64,000 bases of DNA from positions 1 to 64,000 of the forward strand of contig NZ_JAJALI010000013.1 in assembly GCF_020523795.1 (NCBI RefSeq), read 5' to 3'. Made by a program: the position numbers and the translations under genes. Below, in pieces: positions 1-7,897 of this stretch (position 1 is the first letter of the stretch; the number at the start of each line of letters is the position of its first letter). A model generated the notes under the pieces. The model saw nothing but the letters and a program-made list of their open reading frames with translations. It did not search any database and was not told where the DNA came from. This stretch comes from Ancylobacter sp. Lp-2. Its GTDB lineage: Bacteria > Pseudomonadota > Alphaproteobacteria > Rhizobiales > Xanthobacteraceae.

Positions 1-29
1 TCCCGCCGACTGTCCCAACTGTCCGAGCG

Positions 30-215
30 CTATGCCGCATCGTGGCGCCGCGCCGGAAACAGAGCGTCGAGGATGTCCTCGCGGCCTGCCTCTTCAAGGT
101 CTTCAAGCGGCACCCAGCCCCAGCCCCACTGGCCGGTTTCGGTGTCGAAGCCGTAGCAACTGACGCTTTCGCCGTCGCAATCGTCAAAATCCTGGATGGT
201 TTCTGGGTCGATCAT
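30..215 (-). CDS. Small acidic hypothetical protein of the mobile element
   Basis: A 61-residue, strongly acidic protein with many Asp/Glu and a Trp/Gly-rich centre (GQWGWGWVPLEDL). No family is recognised. The start at 215 is supported by GGAG about nine bases upstream. It lies on the same strand as the DUF3987, DUF3102, AlpA and integrase genes and is separated from the DUF3987 gene by about 110 bp that carry the TGTCCCAACTGTCC repeats. Its size and position suit an accessory protein of an integrated element. Function unknown. Confidence 0.55.
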   Translation of the reverse strand: MIDPETIQDFDDCDGESVSCYGFDTETGQWGWGWVPLEDLEEAGREDILDALFPARRHDAA

Positions 216-233
216 TGGATTGCTCCGTGAAGT

Positions 234-321
234 GTCCCAACTGTCCCTTGCGTGCGTGAGGTATAGAGAAAGAAAGGGTGACTTTGTTCTGTACCTTACG
301 CGCCCAAGGGACAGTTGGGAC
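234..321. repeat. 16-bp perfect inverted repeat between element genes
   Basis: GTCCCAACTGTCCCTT at 234-249 and its reverse complement at 306-321 enclose 56 bp of A/G-rich sequence. No T-run follows on either strand, so this is not a classical terminator. It lies upstream of the small acidic gene (start 215) and downstream of the DUF3987 gene (stop at 329), both on the minus strand. It could be a protein-binding site controlling the small gene. Confidence 0.6.
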
Positions 322-328
322 GTTTGAG

Positions 329-2191
329 TCAGTTGGACAGTGATGCGGCTATCAGGGCGCGAACTTCGGCCCGGCGCTGTTTCTCATCGGCAGCTTTCCG
401 CGCGAACAAGGTATGAACCTCGGGGCGAACGGACCAGCGGCGAGAATCCCTTCTCAAGGAAATCTGGGGCTCCAACCAGCCGTAGGCGTCTAGCTGCTGC
501 ATGACGGCCTCGATGTCCTGCAAGTCAATGCCGCGCAGCATGCGGTCGCCACGCATGACATCACGCGCTGTCACCTCGCGTAGGCCCTTTGAGAGAATAA
601 CTCCCGCCGCCGCTAGGACCGCGTCGTGGCGCTCGCCTGCGCTAAGCACATCCGAATAGAAGGCGACGGCATGCTTGAACAGGAACCGATGCAGGAACTC
701 TCCGGCCCGGCGGGCGGTGTCCTCCGACACCTCGACGGGCAGCAGCAGGTCGGCATGTTCGACACAATGGAAGACCACACACAGCCGTGCGAACAGGCCG
801 TCATATTTGCCTATGTGCGCGGCGAGCTTCTTGTTCACCGCCTCCCAGCCGGTTGCCAGTCTATGATGACGTTCAGTTAGTTCCTGCCGGATGGCCAGCG
901 CGCCCTCACTGAAGCGCAGCGGCTTCTCGATTGGCGGTTTCTCGCCGACGGGCAGCTTCAGTACATGGAGCCGCTTGATCAGTATGGCGTAGTCAGCGAC
1001 GACAGGTGGCACCGGCACGTCGAGCCCTACACCGGCCGGCTGCATCACGATCGGGAACAGCCGCTGCAGCAGTCCGTCGTCGTGGAGATCGGCCGCGATG
1101 CGTCGCATCGGGTCCGGTTGGATCCCGCCCAGCAGCGAGATGGAGAGGTTGTCAATCCAGACGCTGCCGCGATTGATCCGATTGACGGTGTAGCTTCCAC
1201 CGTTGAAGGACTGAAGCCAGAAACTCCGATCGACGGCAGCACCCCGCCCGGCAGCGTATTTTTCCATCGAGCCGAACCATCCGGAAAGCTCGTCGCGGAT
1301 GCACAGAAGGCCGTCTGGCGAGTCCTTCAGTATTTCTTGCGCCGCCTCGATGGTGGTGTCCTCCAGTCGCACGCGGGTGTTCTTCGGAGGCGGCTCGGCG
1401 CCACGGGCCTCCGTCGGCATAGCGTCATAGAGGCGCTTGCGCTTGACGAACTCGGCGAACAGTTCGCCGTCGATCTCCTTTAGGGGATGCGTGGCGATGT
1501 TGATCACAGGCGATTTCTTCGCCGACGGATTGCCCACCAGCGCCACCCAGAGCCGGGCGGATTCATGCCAGGAGTCGTCGTGCTTCTTCACGCGCAGTTT
1601 GATGCGATCGGGGATCGACGCCGCACAAACTGCCAAGGCTGCGGCTGCGACACCGCCTGCATCGACGCCGATGATGCCGGCTTCGGTGCGAGCGAACTCC
1701 TCCAGAACCGGCGGAAGCAGACCAGGTGGCAGAGCCGGCGATGCATGCTGCGCCCACGGGTCGATGGGGTCAGGGACGGTGTTGTCATTGGCCGCGGTCA
1801 TACGTTCGGCCGGCGGGGTGCAGATGCGGCCTATGATGCGCATCGCCAGATCATCGTCGCCCACCTTGCCGCGGACGACACGGATGCGAGGAGTCCCGTC
1901 GACAGCGAAGTGCACCAGAAGCGTCGAGCTGGGGATGCCTGGCATGTCGACGATCCAAACAAGCAGACGATCGGCGTCACTTGCCGCAAGTGGTGTTTCG
2001 AGAACCTCGAAATCATCTGCGGCGGCAGCGGTCCAATCAGGCACGCCCGATGCTTCGCGCGGAGCGAGGCCGACGCATCCGCCGATATCGTCCAGAAGCG
2101 CGAGCGCGACCAGCGCACGCGGGTCCTGATTGCCCGCAAGGAGACTGAACTGATCGAGAGTGGCGAGGTCGATTTCAGGCTGCGCGGTCAT
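329..2191 (-). CDS. DUF3987-family helicase/primase-like protein
   Basis: A 620-residue protein resembling DUF3987 proteins, which are commonly encoded in prophages and integrative elements and are thought to act in element replication as primase/helicase-like ATPases. A P-loop-like segment, VGNPSAKKSP, is visible near residue 240, and an acidic CIRDELSGWFG segment about 100 residues later fits a Walker B region. The start at 2191 is chosen because GGAAGG lies about ten bases upstream; the open frame continues further upstream but reads as low-complexity Arg/Ser sequence there. The gene overlaps the preceding 81-residue gene by 17 bp, indicating co-transcription. The exact activity is inferred from family context. 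Confidence 0.8.
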   Translation of the reverse strand: MTAQPEIDLATLDQFSLLAGNQDPRALVALALLDDIGGCVGLAPREASGVPDWTAAAADDFEVLETPLAASDADRLLVWIVDMPGIPSSTLLVHFAVDGTPRIRVVRGKVGDDDLAMRIIGRICTPPAERMTAANDNTVPDPIDPWAQHASPALPPGLLPPVLEEFARTEAGIIGVDAGGVAAAALAVCAASIPDRIKLRVKKHDDSWHESARLWVALVGNPSAKKSPVINIATHPLKEIDGELFAEFVKRKRLYDAMPTEARGAEPPPKNTRVRLEDTTIEAAQEILKDSPDGLLCIRDELSGWFGSMEKYAAGRGAAVDRSFWLQSFNGGSYTVNRINRGSVWIDNLSISLLGGIQPDPMRRIAADLHDDGLLQRLFPIVMQPAGVGLDVPVPPVVADYAILIKRLHVLKLPVGEKPPIEKPLRFSEGALAIRQELTERHHRLATGWEAVNKKLAAHIGKYDGLFARLCVVFHCVEHADLLLPVEVSEDTARRAGEFLHRFLFKHAVAFYSDVLSAGERHDAVLAAAGVILSKGLREVTARDVMRGDRMLRGIDLQDIEAVMQQLDAYGWLEPQISLRRDSRRWSVRPEVHTLFARKAADEKQRRAEVRALIAASLSN

Positions 2192-2420
2192 GGACAGAGC
2201 CTTCCAAGGCGGCCAGGGCCGCGAATGCGATTTCGATGGCGGTCGTGCTGTCGATCGACGCGACTCGATGGTCGCCCCGTTTGGGCGGCCAGGCTCGTAG
2301 CCCGCCGTCGGCAGCGCGGCGGATCTCGACGCCGTACAGCCGGACAGTGCCGATCTCGACGTCCACGACGCCGAGCAGGGACGACCCCGGCGGAGCACGC
2401 CGGGCTGAAAGGATCTTCAA
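2175..2420 (-). CDS. Small conserved element protein, TTG start
   Basis: An 81-residue protein beginning KILSARRAPPGSS after the start. It resembles small unnamed proteins found beside DUF3987 genes in alphaproteobacterial elements, though I can give no family name. The start codon is TTG at 2420-2418, supported by GGAGG about eight bases upstream; no ATG fits better. Its end overlaps the DUF3987 start. A mixed beta pattern (VDVEIGTVRLYGVEIRR) suggests a compact fold, possibly nucleic-acid-binding. Function unknown. Confidence 0.6.
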   Translation of the reverse strand: MKILSARRAPPGSSLLGVVDVEIGTVRLYGVEIRRAADGGLRAWPPKRGDHRVASIDSTTAIEIAFAALAALEGSVHDRAA

Positions 2421-2479
2421 GGTGGTGTCCTCCGCATGGAGGTGAACATGCCCGCGGGGCGGGCGGCTGCTGGGGTTGG

Positions 2480-3460
2480 CTAGGCGGCGCCTGGGCGCAG
2501 GAAGCCGAGTTCTGTCGCCGGATCGAAGTCGCCGTCGGACGGGGCGGGCATTATGGAGGGGGCGGGATCGGGGATGGATGAACCTCGATCCCCGCGCGGC
2601 TGCACCTCCATCTCAGAGCGGATGGCGGCAGCAATGGCCCTGGGATTGTCGGCCTCAAGGAACTCCGCCAACTGCAGTGCCCGATCCGACCCGAGCCGAT
2701 CTATTACCTTCTCAGCTACGGCGTGAGCCGGGAAGTCACTCGACGGTTCGCCGAGCGAGTCTATCGCTTTCACTGTTCTGAAGATCTGCACTCCGCTCGA
2801 GTAGACCGGCCGAGTGACTTCCCGGTCTCCAAGCAGTTCGCGGACACGGCGCCACTCTGCTGGCGTGAGCCGCGCATGCAGGATGAGAGCGAGTTCGTCC
2901 GCCCCCTCTCTGCCGCGGCGTTCTGTTTCCTCCTCCCTCAATCGACGAGCAACGGACTCCTCCTCCCGCTTGCGCGCAGCCGCTTCGCGCGCGGCTTTCG
3001 ATCTTGGCGTGCGCTTGGCCTCCTCCTCCGCCTTCTTCGCCGCCTCCCGTTGTTCGCGAAGCCGGACCAATTCACGGTCCACCTCCACCACGGTAACGCG
3101 CTCACCCACCTCGGCTCGCTGCACGAAGGCCGCACGTGACGCGGCTGGTACCGACGGCGCAGCCAGGCGCGTGGCAGCATAGGGCGGCAAAAGCGCGAAT
3201 TTCGCGCTTTCACCATCCGCTATCTCGGCGATCCGCATGAGCTCCTGAGCGGCGCGCATGCGGATGCCGATTGCGGACTCGACCCAAGAGGTGAAGTCGC
3301 CGTGCTTCAGCTGTGCCTTGGCTGCGAGCAGATCGCGCCCCGTATCGATCATATCGGCAGTCGCCTTGGTTAGGCGCTTGCGGATCCGCTCAGCTTGACC
3401 ACGCAGGGCGGCGGCGACGTCAGCGGGGACGGCGTTGTAGTCGAAGACGGCGGGCACCAT
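2480..3460 (-). CDS. DUF3102 domain protein
   Basis: A 326-residue protein whose first ~110 residues match the DUF3102 pattern: an Arg/Lys-rich helix, then DTGRDLLAAKAQLKHGDF and a segment ending in aromatic and Glu residues (FTSWVESAIGIRMRAAQELM). Residues ~130-210 form a very Arg/Glu/Lys-rich coiled-coil-like region. DUF3102 proteins are typical of phages and integrative elements and are probably DNA-binding, though the function is not established. The ATG at 3460 overlaps the AlpA gene stop (TGATG); a GTG three bases earlier is also possible. Confidence 0.75.
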   Translation of the reverse strand: MVPAVFDYNAVPADVAAALRGQAERIRKRLTKATADMIDTGRDLLAAKAQLKHGDFTSWVESAIGIRMRAAQELMRIAEIADGESAKFALLPPYAATRLAAPSVPAASRAAFVQRAEVGERVTVVEVDRELVRLREQREAAKKAEEEAKRTPRSKAAREAAARKREEESVARRLREEETERRGREGADELALILHARLTPAEWRRVRELLGDREVTRPVYSSGVQIFRTVKAIDSLGEPSSDFPAHAVAEKVIDRLGSDRALQLAEFLEADNPRAIAAAIRSEMEVQPRGDRGSSIPDPAPSIMPAPSDGDFDPATELGFLRPGAA

Positions 3461-3675
3461 CACGCCGCCCCCCGCCGGTCACGAGCGGCGATGCGCTGGT
3501 CGATCCATGCGTCGACCTCGGCACGAATGAATGCGATCCGGCGATCACCGAGCGGCACGGCGGTCGGGAAGGTGCCCGCAGCGCGCCGTTTGAATACTTC
3601 GGCGCGGGAAAGCCCGATTTCGCGTACAACATCGTTTACGGACATCAGGCGAGTCCGGTTATCGTTAGCCGGCAT
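3460..3675 (-). CDS. AlpA-family DNA-binding regulator (excisionase-like)
   Basis: A 71-residue protein with the AlpA/MerR-type helix-turn-helix arrangement: MSVNDVVREIGLSRAEVFKR, then GTFPTAVPLGDRRIAF and a final helix EVDAWIDQRI. This family commonly controls integrase expression and excision in P4-like elements. The ATG at 3675 is preferred because GGGAG lies six bases upstream; an in-frame ATG at 3687 lacks a site. Its stop overlaps the start of the DUF3102 gene. It lies just downstream of the integrase gene, as in many integrative elements. Confidence 0.8.
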   Translation of the reverse strand: MPANDNRTRLMSVNDVVREIGLSRAEVFKRRAAGTFPTAVPLGDRRIAFIRAEVDAWIDQRIAARDRRGAA

Positions 3676-3817
3676 ATGAACTCCCATTGTGGGAGGTGGT
3701 GGGAAGGGGTTGCTAGTGCGGGCATTCGGCGCCGCGCCATGTCCAATAATGTATCCGCCACGTTGCAGCCGCGCCATGTCCCCAAGCGGGAGAAAGTCTG
3801 CGGGATGCACAAAATCG

Positions 3818-4975
3818 TCATGAGGCGCAGAACGCCTCCCATGCCGCCATGAGCTCCCGCCGTTTGGCCAAGGCGTCACCCCGCCTGTAGGCTCTTTCGA
3901 CTGAGTTCCCGACAGCGTGCGCCAAAGCCGCCTCAGCGACCTCACGCGGAAATTCAGTGGCGTCGCCGCACCAATCTCGAAATGTAGATCTCAGTCCGTT
4001 TATGGTCGCCTTGTCGCCCGATGCCCTTCGAAGCGCCAGCACCATTCCAGTATCGGAGATTGGATTTCCGTTGCGCTCGCCGACGAACACCAGGTCGTTC
4101 GTCGCCACCTCGCGTTGCTTCTCAAGAATCTCAAGAGCGCGCCCGGTCAACGGCACCGTGTGTTCTTTCTTCATCTTCATTCGTTCAGGCGGAACAATCC
4201 ACAACGCGTTATCGAAGTCGATCTCGCGCCACGTGGCGTAGCGGACCTCCCCTGCCCTCGCCGCCGTGAGCGCCTGGAACTCGACCGCCCTCGCCCCAGT
4301 CCCACCGGCGGCCCGCAAAGCCGCCATGATCGCCGGCATCTGCGCGTAAGGAGCGGCGGTGTTGTGGCCGCGAGTGAGCCTGCGCCGTGCGGGAAGCAGG
4401 TGCTGCAATCGCCCGTGCCACTCGGCAGGGTTGTCGCCGGTGTAGAGGCCGCGAGCGCGAGCATGGTCGATCACGGCGGCTACTCGCATACGCAGCCGAT
4501 CAGCTAGCTCCGGCGTTTTCGTCCACATAGGCGACAGCAGCGTAACAACGTCGTCGATGCTGACTTCGGCAATCGGCGTATCGTGTAGAGGCTCAGCCTG
4601 AACCTCTAGTGATTGATGCCATTGCCAGCGAGACTTCTCGTTCTTCAGCGCAGCATCCTTCACCGCCAGCGTGTCCAGGGCGATGTCCTTAAAGGTGGTC
4701 ACCTTCTTCTTGCCGGGCCGGGGCGCCTCGCCGCGGGCGAGTTGATCCCTAATGACGTCGGCCTTCTCGCGTGCGAGCTTGAGCGACACCGGGGCAGTCC
4801 CCTGCCCATACCCTCCCAAGCCGATCTCGGTACGGTTAGCGCCCCGACGATAGATGAAGACGAACTGCTTCGATCCGCCGTCGCGAAGCCGCACGAACAG
4901 GCCATCGCCATCGGAATACACACCGGGCTTGTCGAGCGCCTTTACCCTCGCGTCCGTCAGCTTGTTTCTAGCCAC
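3818..4975 (-). CDS. P4-type tyrosine integrase with altered box II
   Basis: A 385-residue integrase with an N-terminal DUF4102 arm-binding domain (RNKLTDARVKAL, then GDGLFVRLRDGGSKQFVF), a central SAM-like core-binding domain and a C-terminal catalytic domain. Catalytic residues visible are Arg240 (TAARAGEVR), Arg329, His353 (ALAHAVGN) and Tyr363 (ERAYRRG). The usual His of the HxxR motif is Asn326 (NGLR). The GTG at 4975 is chosen because it places the start at the usual family N terminus; an ATG at 5011 would add twelve residues and has no ribosome site. The gene marks the right end of the element, which extends off the left of the window. Confidence 0.88.
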   Translation of the reverse strand: MARNKLTDARVKALDKPGVYSDGDGLFVRLRDGGSKQFVFIYRRGANRTEIGLGGYGQGTAPVSLKLAREKADVIRDQLARGEAPRPGKKKVTTFKDIALDTLAVKDAALKNEKSRWQWHQSLEVQAEPLHDTPIAEVSIDDVVTLLSPMWTKTPELADRLRMRVAAVIDHARARGLYTGDNPAEWHGRLQHLLPARRRLTRGHNTAAPYAQMPAIMAALRAAGGTGARAVEFQALTAARAGEVRYATWREIDFDNALWIVPPERMKMKKEHTVPLTGRALEILEKQREVATNDLVFVGERNGNPISDTGMVLALRRASGDKATINGLRSTFRDWCGDATEFPREVAEAALAHAVGNSVERAYRRGDALAKRRELMAAWEAFCAS

Positions 4976-5169
4976 AGTATAATCCCGATGCCATAACCCT
5001 AGTATTGTCACTACCGTATTTTGGCGTGTCTTGCGACACTAAAAGACGTTATTTTTCAATACATTGGCTCCGTCCCTGGGCACCATTTTCCCGCTCAGCG
5101 TCGCTCGCTGAAGCTCAAAATCCCTAGAAAATCCGCTAGTTGCGCTGAGTTTGAGGCTCGCGGCGGCTC

Positions 5170-5238
5170 GTTGGCATTCGCCGAATTCGTTGGCGTCCTT
5201 GTTGGCACAGACGAATGCCAACAGATCACGATGCCAAC
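5170..5238. repeat. Five GTTGGC hexamers, possible integrase arm or att sites
   Basis: GTTGGC occurs in direct orientation at 5170-5175, 5189-5194 and 5201-5206, and inverted (GCCAAC) at 5217-5222 and 5233-5238. The outer pair extends to an 11-bp perfect inverted repeat: GTTGGCATTCG at 5170-5180 and CGAATGCCAAC at 5212-5222. The cluster lies immediately upstream of the integrase remnant at 5253. Arm-type integrase sites or an attachment region are the natural reading. Confidence 0.5.
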
Positions 5239-5252
5239 GGCGCAGGCACCAA

Positions 5253-5339
5253 ATGCCCTTGACGGACATCGCCGTCCGCACCGCAAAGGCAGCCGGCCTC
5301 GGCGCTGCTCGGCAACTCGACAGGTGGCCAAGCCGATAG
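5253..5339 (+). pseudogene. Decayed N-terminus of a second P4-type integrase
   Basis: The reading frame from ATG 5253 encodes MPLTDIAVRTAKA, which is the canonical opening of DUF4102/P4-family integrases, then diverges and stops after 28 codons. No further integrase sequence follows, because the LysR gene comes next. It points toward the chromosome side, opposite to the intact integrase. The simplest reading is a relic of another element once inserted at the same site. Confidence is limited by the short match. Confidence 0.5.
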
Positions 5340-5387
5340 TCATCACCCGGCCTGTCATCCGCATTTTTAGAGGGCGGGTTCGCGATG

Positions 5388-6317
5388 TCAGCGCTGCCGG
5401 AGGGAGTGCGAACGCATCTCGCCGATCAGCATGCGCAGCCAGCGGTGGGTCGGCGAGTGCTGCATGCGCTCGTGCCAGAGCTGATAGAACTGGATGCGCG
5501 GATAGGCGATGGGCGACGGGATGATCGCCAGCGGCAGGATGCCGGCAAAATGCTCGGCGAAGTGCCGGGTCACGGTGAAGATGAGATCCGTGCCGACCAG
5601 CAGATACGGGGCCATGGAAAAATAGGAGATCACCACCCGGCGCTCGCGCACCACGCGAATGGCGCTCAGATGGGTTTCCACTACCCCTCGATGCGCGATG
5701 GCATAGTCGGCCGGCGCGACATGGCTGGCGGCCAGATATTCATCGGCCGATGGGGGGCGGCGGGTGAACTCGTGATCCCGGTCGACGAGGCAGACGAATT
5801 CGTCCTCGAACAGCACGGAGCGGCGCAGATAGCTCGGCGGCGTCGGCCAGTTGCTGATCACCAGGTCGGCGCTCCCGGAGGCCAGCGCGCCCTCGAAATC
5901 ATAGTCCGGCCCCAGCGCCCGCATCACCAGTCGCGCCATCGGTGCGCGGCGCCGGAACTCCCGCATGATCCCGTTGAACATCAGCGGCAAGATATGGTCC
6001 GGCAGCGCGATGGTGAAGGTCTGCCGCGACGAGGACGGGTCGAAGTGGTCTGGATCGACCAGCAGGCCATCCAGTTCCTCCAGCGCCTTGGCGGAAGCGG
6101 CCTGCAGCATAGCGGCACGTTCCGTCAGCACCATGCCGCCCTGGCTGCGCACCAGGAGCGGGTCGCCGAACATGTCGCGCAACTGCTTCAGGACGAGGCT
6201 GGCGGCCGGCTGGGACAGGCCGAGGCGCCGCGCCGCGCGCGTCACGCTCCTCTCCTCCAGCAGCGTGCCGAGTACCCGCAGGTGGAAGGCGCTGAGCGGA
6301 TTGTCCGGGGTACGCAT
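5388..6317 (-). CDS. LysR-family transcriptional regulator of the TRAP/uraD locus
   Basis: A 309-residue LysR regulator. Residues ~5-65 form the winged HTH (FHLRVLGTLLEERSVTRAARR, LGLSQPAASLVLKQLRDMFG) with the usual DPLLVR follow-on. The remainder is a periplasmic-binding-type effector domain resembling the NodD/NahR branch (SSRQTFTIALPDHILPLMF). The ATG at 6317 has GGAGG eight bases upstream and gives the usual family length; an in-frame ATG at 6332 lacks a site. It is divergent from dctP. One ATTCG-N6-CGAAT box lies about 50 bp upstream of its own start and two lie ahead of dctP, so it probably controls both units. Effector unknown. Confidence 0.9.
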   Translation of the reverse strand: MRTPDNPLSAFHLRVLGTLLEERSVTRAARRLGLSQPAASLVLKQLRDMFGDPLLVRSQGGMVLTERAAMLQAASAKALEELDGLLVDPDHFDPSSSRQTFTIALPDHILPLMFNGIMREFRRRAPMARLVMRALGPDYDFEGALASGSADLVISNWPTPPSYLRRSVLFEDEFVCLVDRDHEFTRRPPSADEYLAASHVAPADYAIAHRGVVETHLSAIRVVRERRVVISYFSMAPYLLVGTDLIFTVTRHFAEHFAGILPLAIIPSPIAYPRIQFYQLWHERMQHSPTHRWLRMLIGEMRSHSLRQR

Positions 6318-6365
6318 CGGCAGAGCCTCCATCGGAGTGACGCATGCATCAACGATGGCATACGC

Positions 6366-6381
6366 ATTCGAATTTGCGAAT
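6366..6381. promoter_or_regulatory. LysR box 1, ATTCG-N6-CGAAT
   Basis: ATTCGAATTTGCGAAT is a 16-bp inverted repeat containing the T-N11-A spacing typical of LysR-family sites. It lies about 50 bp upstream of the lysR start, so it fits autoregulation. Confidence 0.6.
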
Positions 6382-6679
6382 ATGTCTCCCCCTTTATGTA
6401 CCTTTTCACGCCCCACGTCAGAGGGCAGGAATGGCGCCCCTACCCTCGCCTCAAGCCATCTCCTTGCTGCTCAAAACGGCACCACGAAGGTTGAAATTCG
6501 ATCAGGCATATTGACCGCCCGCATGGACGGGAGCGTATAATTGCTTATCTTTCCGCTGCGGTAGCGTCGCGTTTCGGCGGCCTGGGCCGCCTCCCGCGAG
6601 GCGCTGGCGAGTGCGGCGTCCCACGGTTTCCCCCGCGAAAGAGGGGCTTGCCGGCGCTGCCTCGGCACGACCCCTCATT

Positions 6680-6695
6680 ATTCGAAAAATCGAAT
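6680..6695. promoter_or_regulatory. LysR box 2, ATTCG-N6-CGAAT
   Basis: ATTCGAAAAATCGAAT, extended to a perfect palindrome TTATTCGA-AAAA-TCGAATAA at 6678-6697. It lies about 90 bp upstream of dctP and has the same arm sequence and spacing as boxes 1 and 3. Confidence 0.65.
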
Positions 6696-6702
6696 AACTA
6701 CT

Positions 6703-6718
6703 ATTCGCCGCGTCGAAT
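6703..6718. promoter_or_regulatory. LysR box 3, ATTCG-N6-CGAAT
   Basis: ATTCGCCGCGTCGAAT, spaced 23 bp centre to centre from box 2, about two helical turns. The paired arrangement upstream of dctP fits the recognition-plus-activation site layout of LysR regulators. Confidence 0.6.
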
Positions 6719-6783
6719 GGGCGAAGGCCCCGACCTTGCTTGCATGACGGCATCGCCTCGCCGCCCTCATGCAGGAGCCCGTC

Positions 6784-7821
6784 ATGAACCGCCTCGTTCG
6801 TCCGCTCGCCGTTCTGGCGCTCATCGCCAGTTCGCAGATCGCCCATGCCGAAACCATTCGCTGGCTCACCCAGACCCAGCAGCAGAACGCCCAGTATCCG
6901 GTCGAGATCGGCGTCATCGACAAGCTGAAATCGAGCGGTTTCGACATTCAGCGCAATGAATTCCAGGTGCTCGGCCTCAATCTCGCCGATGCCCTGCGCA
7001 CCGCCAGCTCCGGCGCCTTCCAGGTCGTCACCACGCAGATCGGCAGCGCGGCGAAGGACGATCCCTTCCTCGAGGGGATCGATCTCATCGGTGTCGCCAC
7101 CGACATGGGCGAGTTGCGCAAGGGCGTCGATGCCTATCGCGGGGCGTTCAACGCCCGGCTCGGCGAACGTTTCGGCGTCAAGGCGGTGGCGATCTGGCCG
7201 TTCGGGCCGCAGGTATTCTTCTGCAACCAGCCGATCAAGTCGCTGAACGACCTGAAGGGCCTCAAGGTGAGGTCCTTCACCGCGTCGATGTCCAGCCTCC
7301 TCACCGAACTCGGCGCGACGCCGGTGACGCTGAGCTTCCCGGAAGTCTATCCGGCGCTGGAGCGCGGCGTCGCCTCCTGCGGCGTCACCTCGCCGACCTC
7401 CGCCAATACCGGCAAATGGCCAGAAGTGACCACCCACCTGCTGCCGCTGTCGGTGTCCGGCTCGGTGCAGGCGCATCTGGTCAATCTGGAATGGTGGGAA
7501 TCGCTGCCGGCCGACCGCCGCGCGGCGCTGGAAGCGCAGTTCAAGGCGCTGGAGGACGGGCTGTGGAGCCTGGCCGTCACCACCAATGAGAAGGCGCTGG
7601 CCTGCAGCACCGGCGGCGCCTGCGAGCACGGCCTCTACACCGCCTACAAGATGACGCTGGTACCGGTGACCGAGGCCGACAAGGCGAGGGTCCAGCAGAT
7701 CGCCACCGACAAGATCCTCGGCGAGTGGGCGGGACGCTGTAAGGCGACCTATGCCGACTGCGCCAAGGTGTGGAACGACTCCATCGGCGCCGCGCTGGGC
7801 ATGAAGATCGCCGGCCAGTAA
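6784..7821 (+). CDS. TRAP transporter periplasmic binding protein (DctP family)
   Basis: A 345-residue protein with a Sec signal peptide (residues 1-22, ending ASSQIAHA-ET) and a DctP-type solute-binding fold. The typical segment NQPIKSLNDLKGLKVRS and the following GATPVTLSFPEVYPALERGV are present. It delivers an organic anion to the DctQM membrane pair encoded next. Four Cys late in the protein (ACSTGGAC, RCKATYADC) may form disulfides. The ATG at 6784 has CAGGAG upstream. Ligand unknown; the adjacent uraD-like gene hints at a ureide or related compound, which is inference. Confidence 0.88.
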   Translation: MNRLVRPLAVLALIASSQIAHAETIRWLTQTQQQNAQYPVEIGVIDKLKSSGFDIQRNEFQVLGLNLADALRTASSGAFQVVTTQIGSAAKDDPFLEGIDLIGVATDMGELRKGVDAYRGAFNARLGERFGVKAVAIWPFGPQVFFCNQPIKSLNDLKGLKVRSFTASMSSLLTELGATPVTLSFPEVYPALERGVASCGVTSPTSANTGKWPEVTTHLLPLSVSGSVQAHLVNLEWWESLPADRRAALEAQFKALEDGLWSLAVTTNEKALACSTGGACEHGLYTAYKMTLVPVTEADKARVQQIATDKILGEWAGRCKATYADCAKVWNDSIGAALGMKIAGQ

Positions 7822-7897
7822 GCCGGCCGCCCCGCCCGCGCCTCGCATGTCGCGGGGCACGGGCACCTTCCATTCTCCCCCTATGAGTGGGTCGACC

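Larger units (their letters stand above)
11..340. repeat. TGTCCCAACTGTCC repeat family
   Basis: The motif TGTCCCAACTGTCC occurs at 11-24 and again, extended to TGTCCCAACTGTCCCTT, at 233-249. Its exact inverse AAGGGACAGTTGGGAC lies at 306-321, giving a perfect 16-bp inverted repeat with 234-249. A degenerate copy, CAGTTGGACAG, is at 330-340 and runs into the 3' end of the DUF3987 gene. The copies flank the small acidic gene and the helicase/primase-like gene of the mobile element. Iteron-like replication sites, or operators for an element-encoded protein, are the likely meanings; nothing in the sequence decides between them. Confidence 0.75.
4976..5387. other. Element-chromosome junction region without an intact gene
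   Basis: About 410 bp between the integrase and the LysR gene. It contains a cluster of GTTGGC hexamers (5170-5238) and the degenerate start of a second integrase (5253-5339). I looked for a tRNA gene, the usual target of P4-type integrases, and did not find one. The attachment site probably lies here but cannot be fixed without the other end of the element. Confidence 0.5.
6318..6783. other. Divergent control region lysR / dctP
   Basis: About 465 bp with no convincing gene; open frames crossing it on both strands lack ribosome sites and recognisable motifs. It holds three copies of the same inverted repeat (listed separately). The dctP ribosome site is CAGGAG just before 6784. Confidence 0.7.

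Noticed and set aside
4976..5387. tRNA gene as the integration target
   Set aside because: I scanned both strands for the T-arm consensus and acceptor pairing and found none; an attachment site may be of another type.
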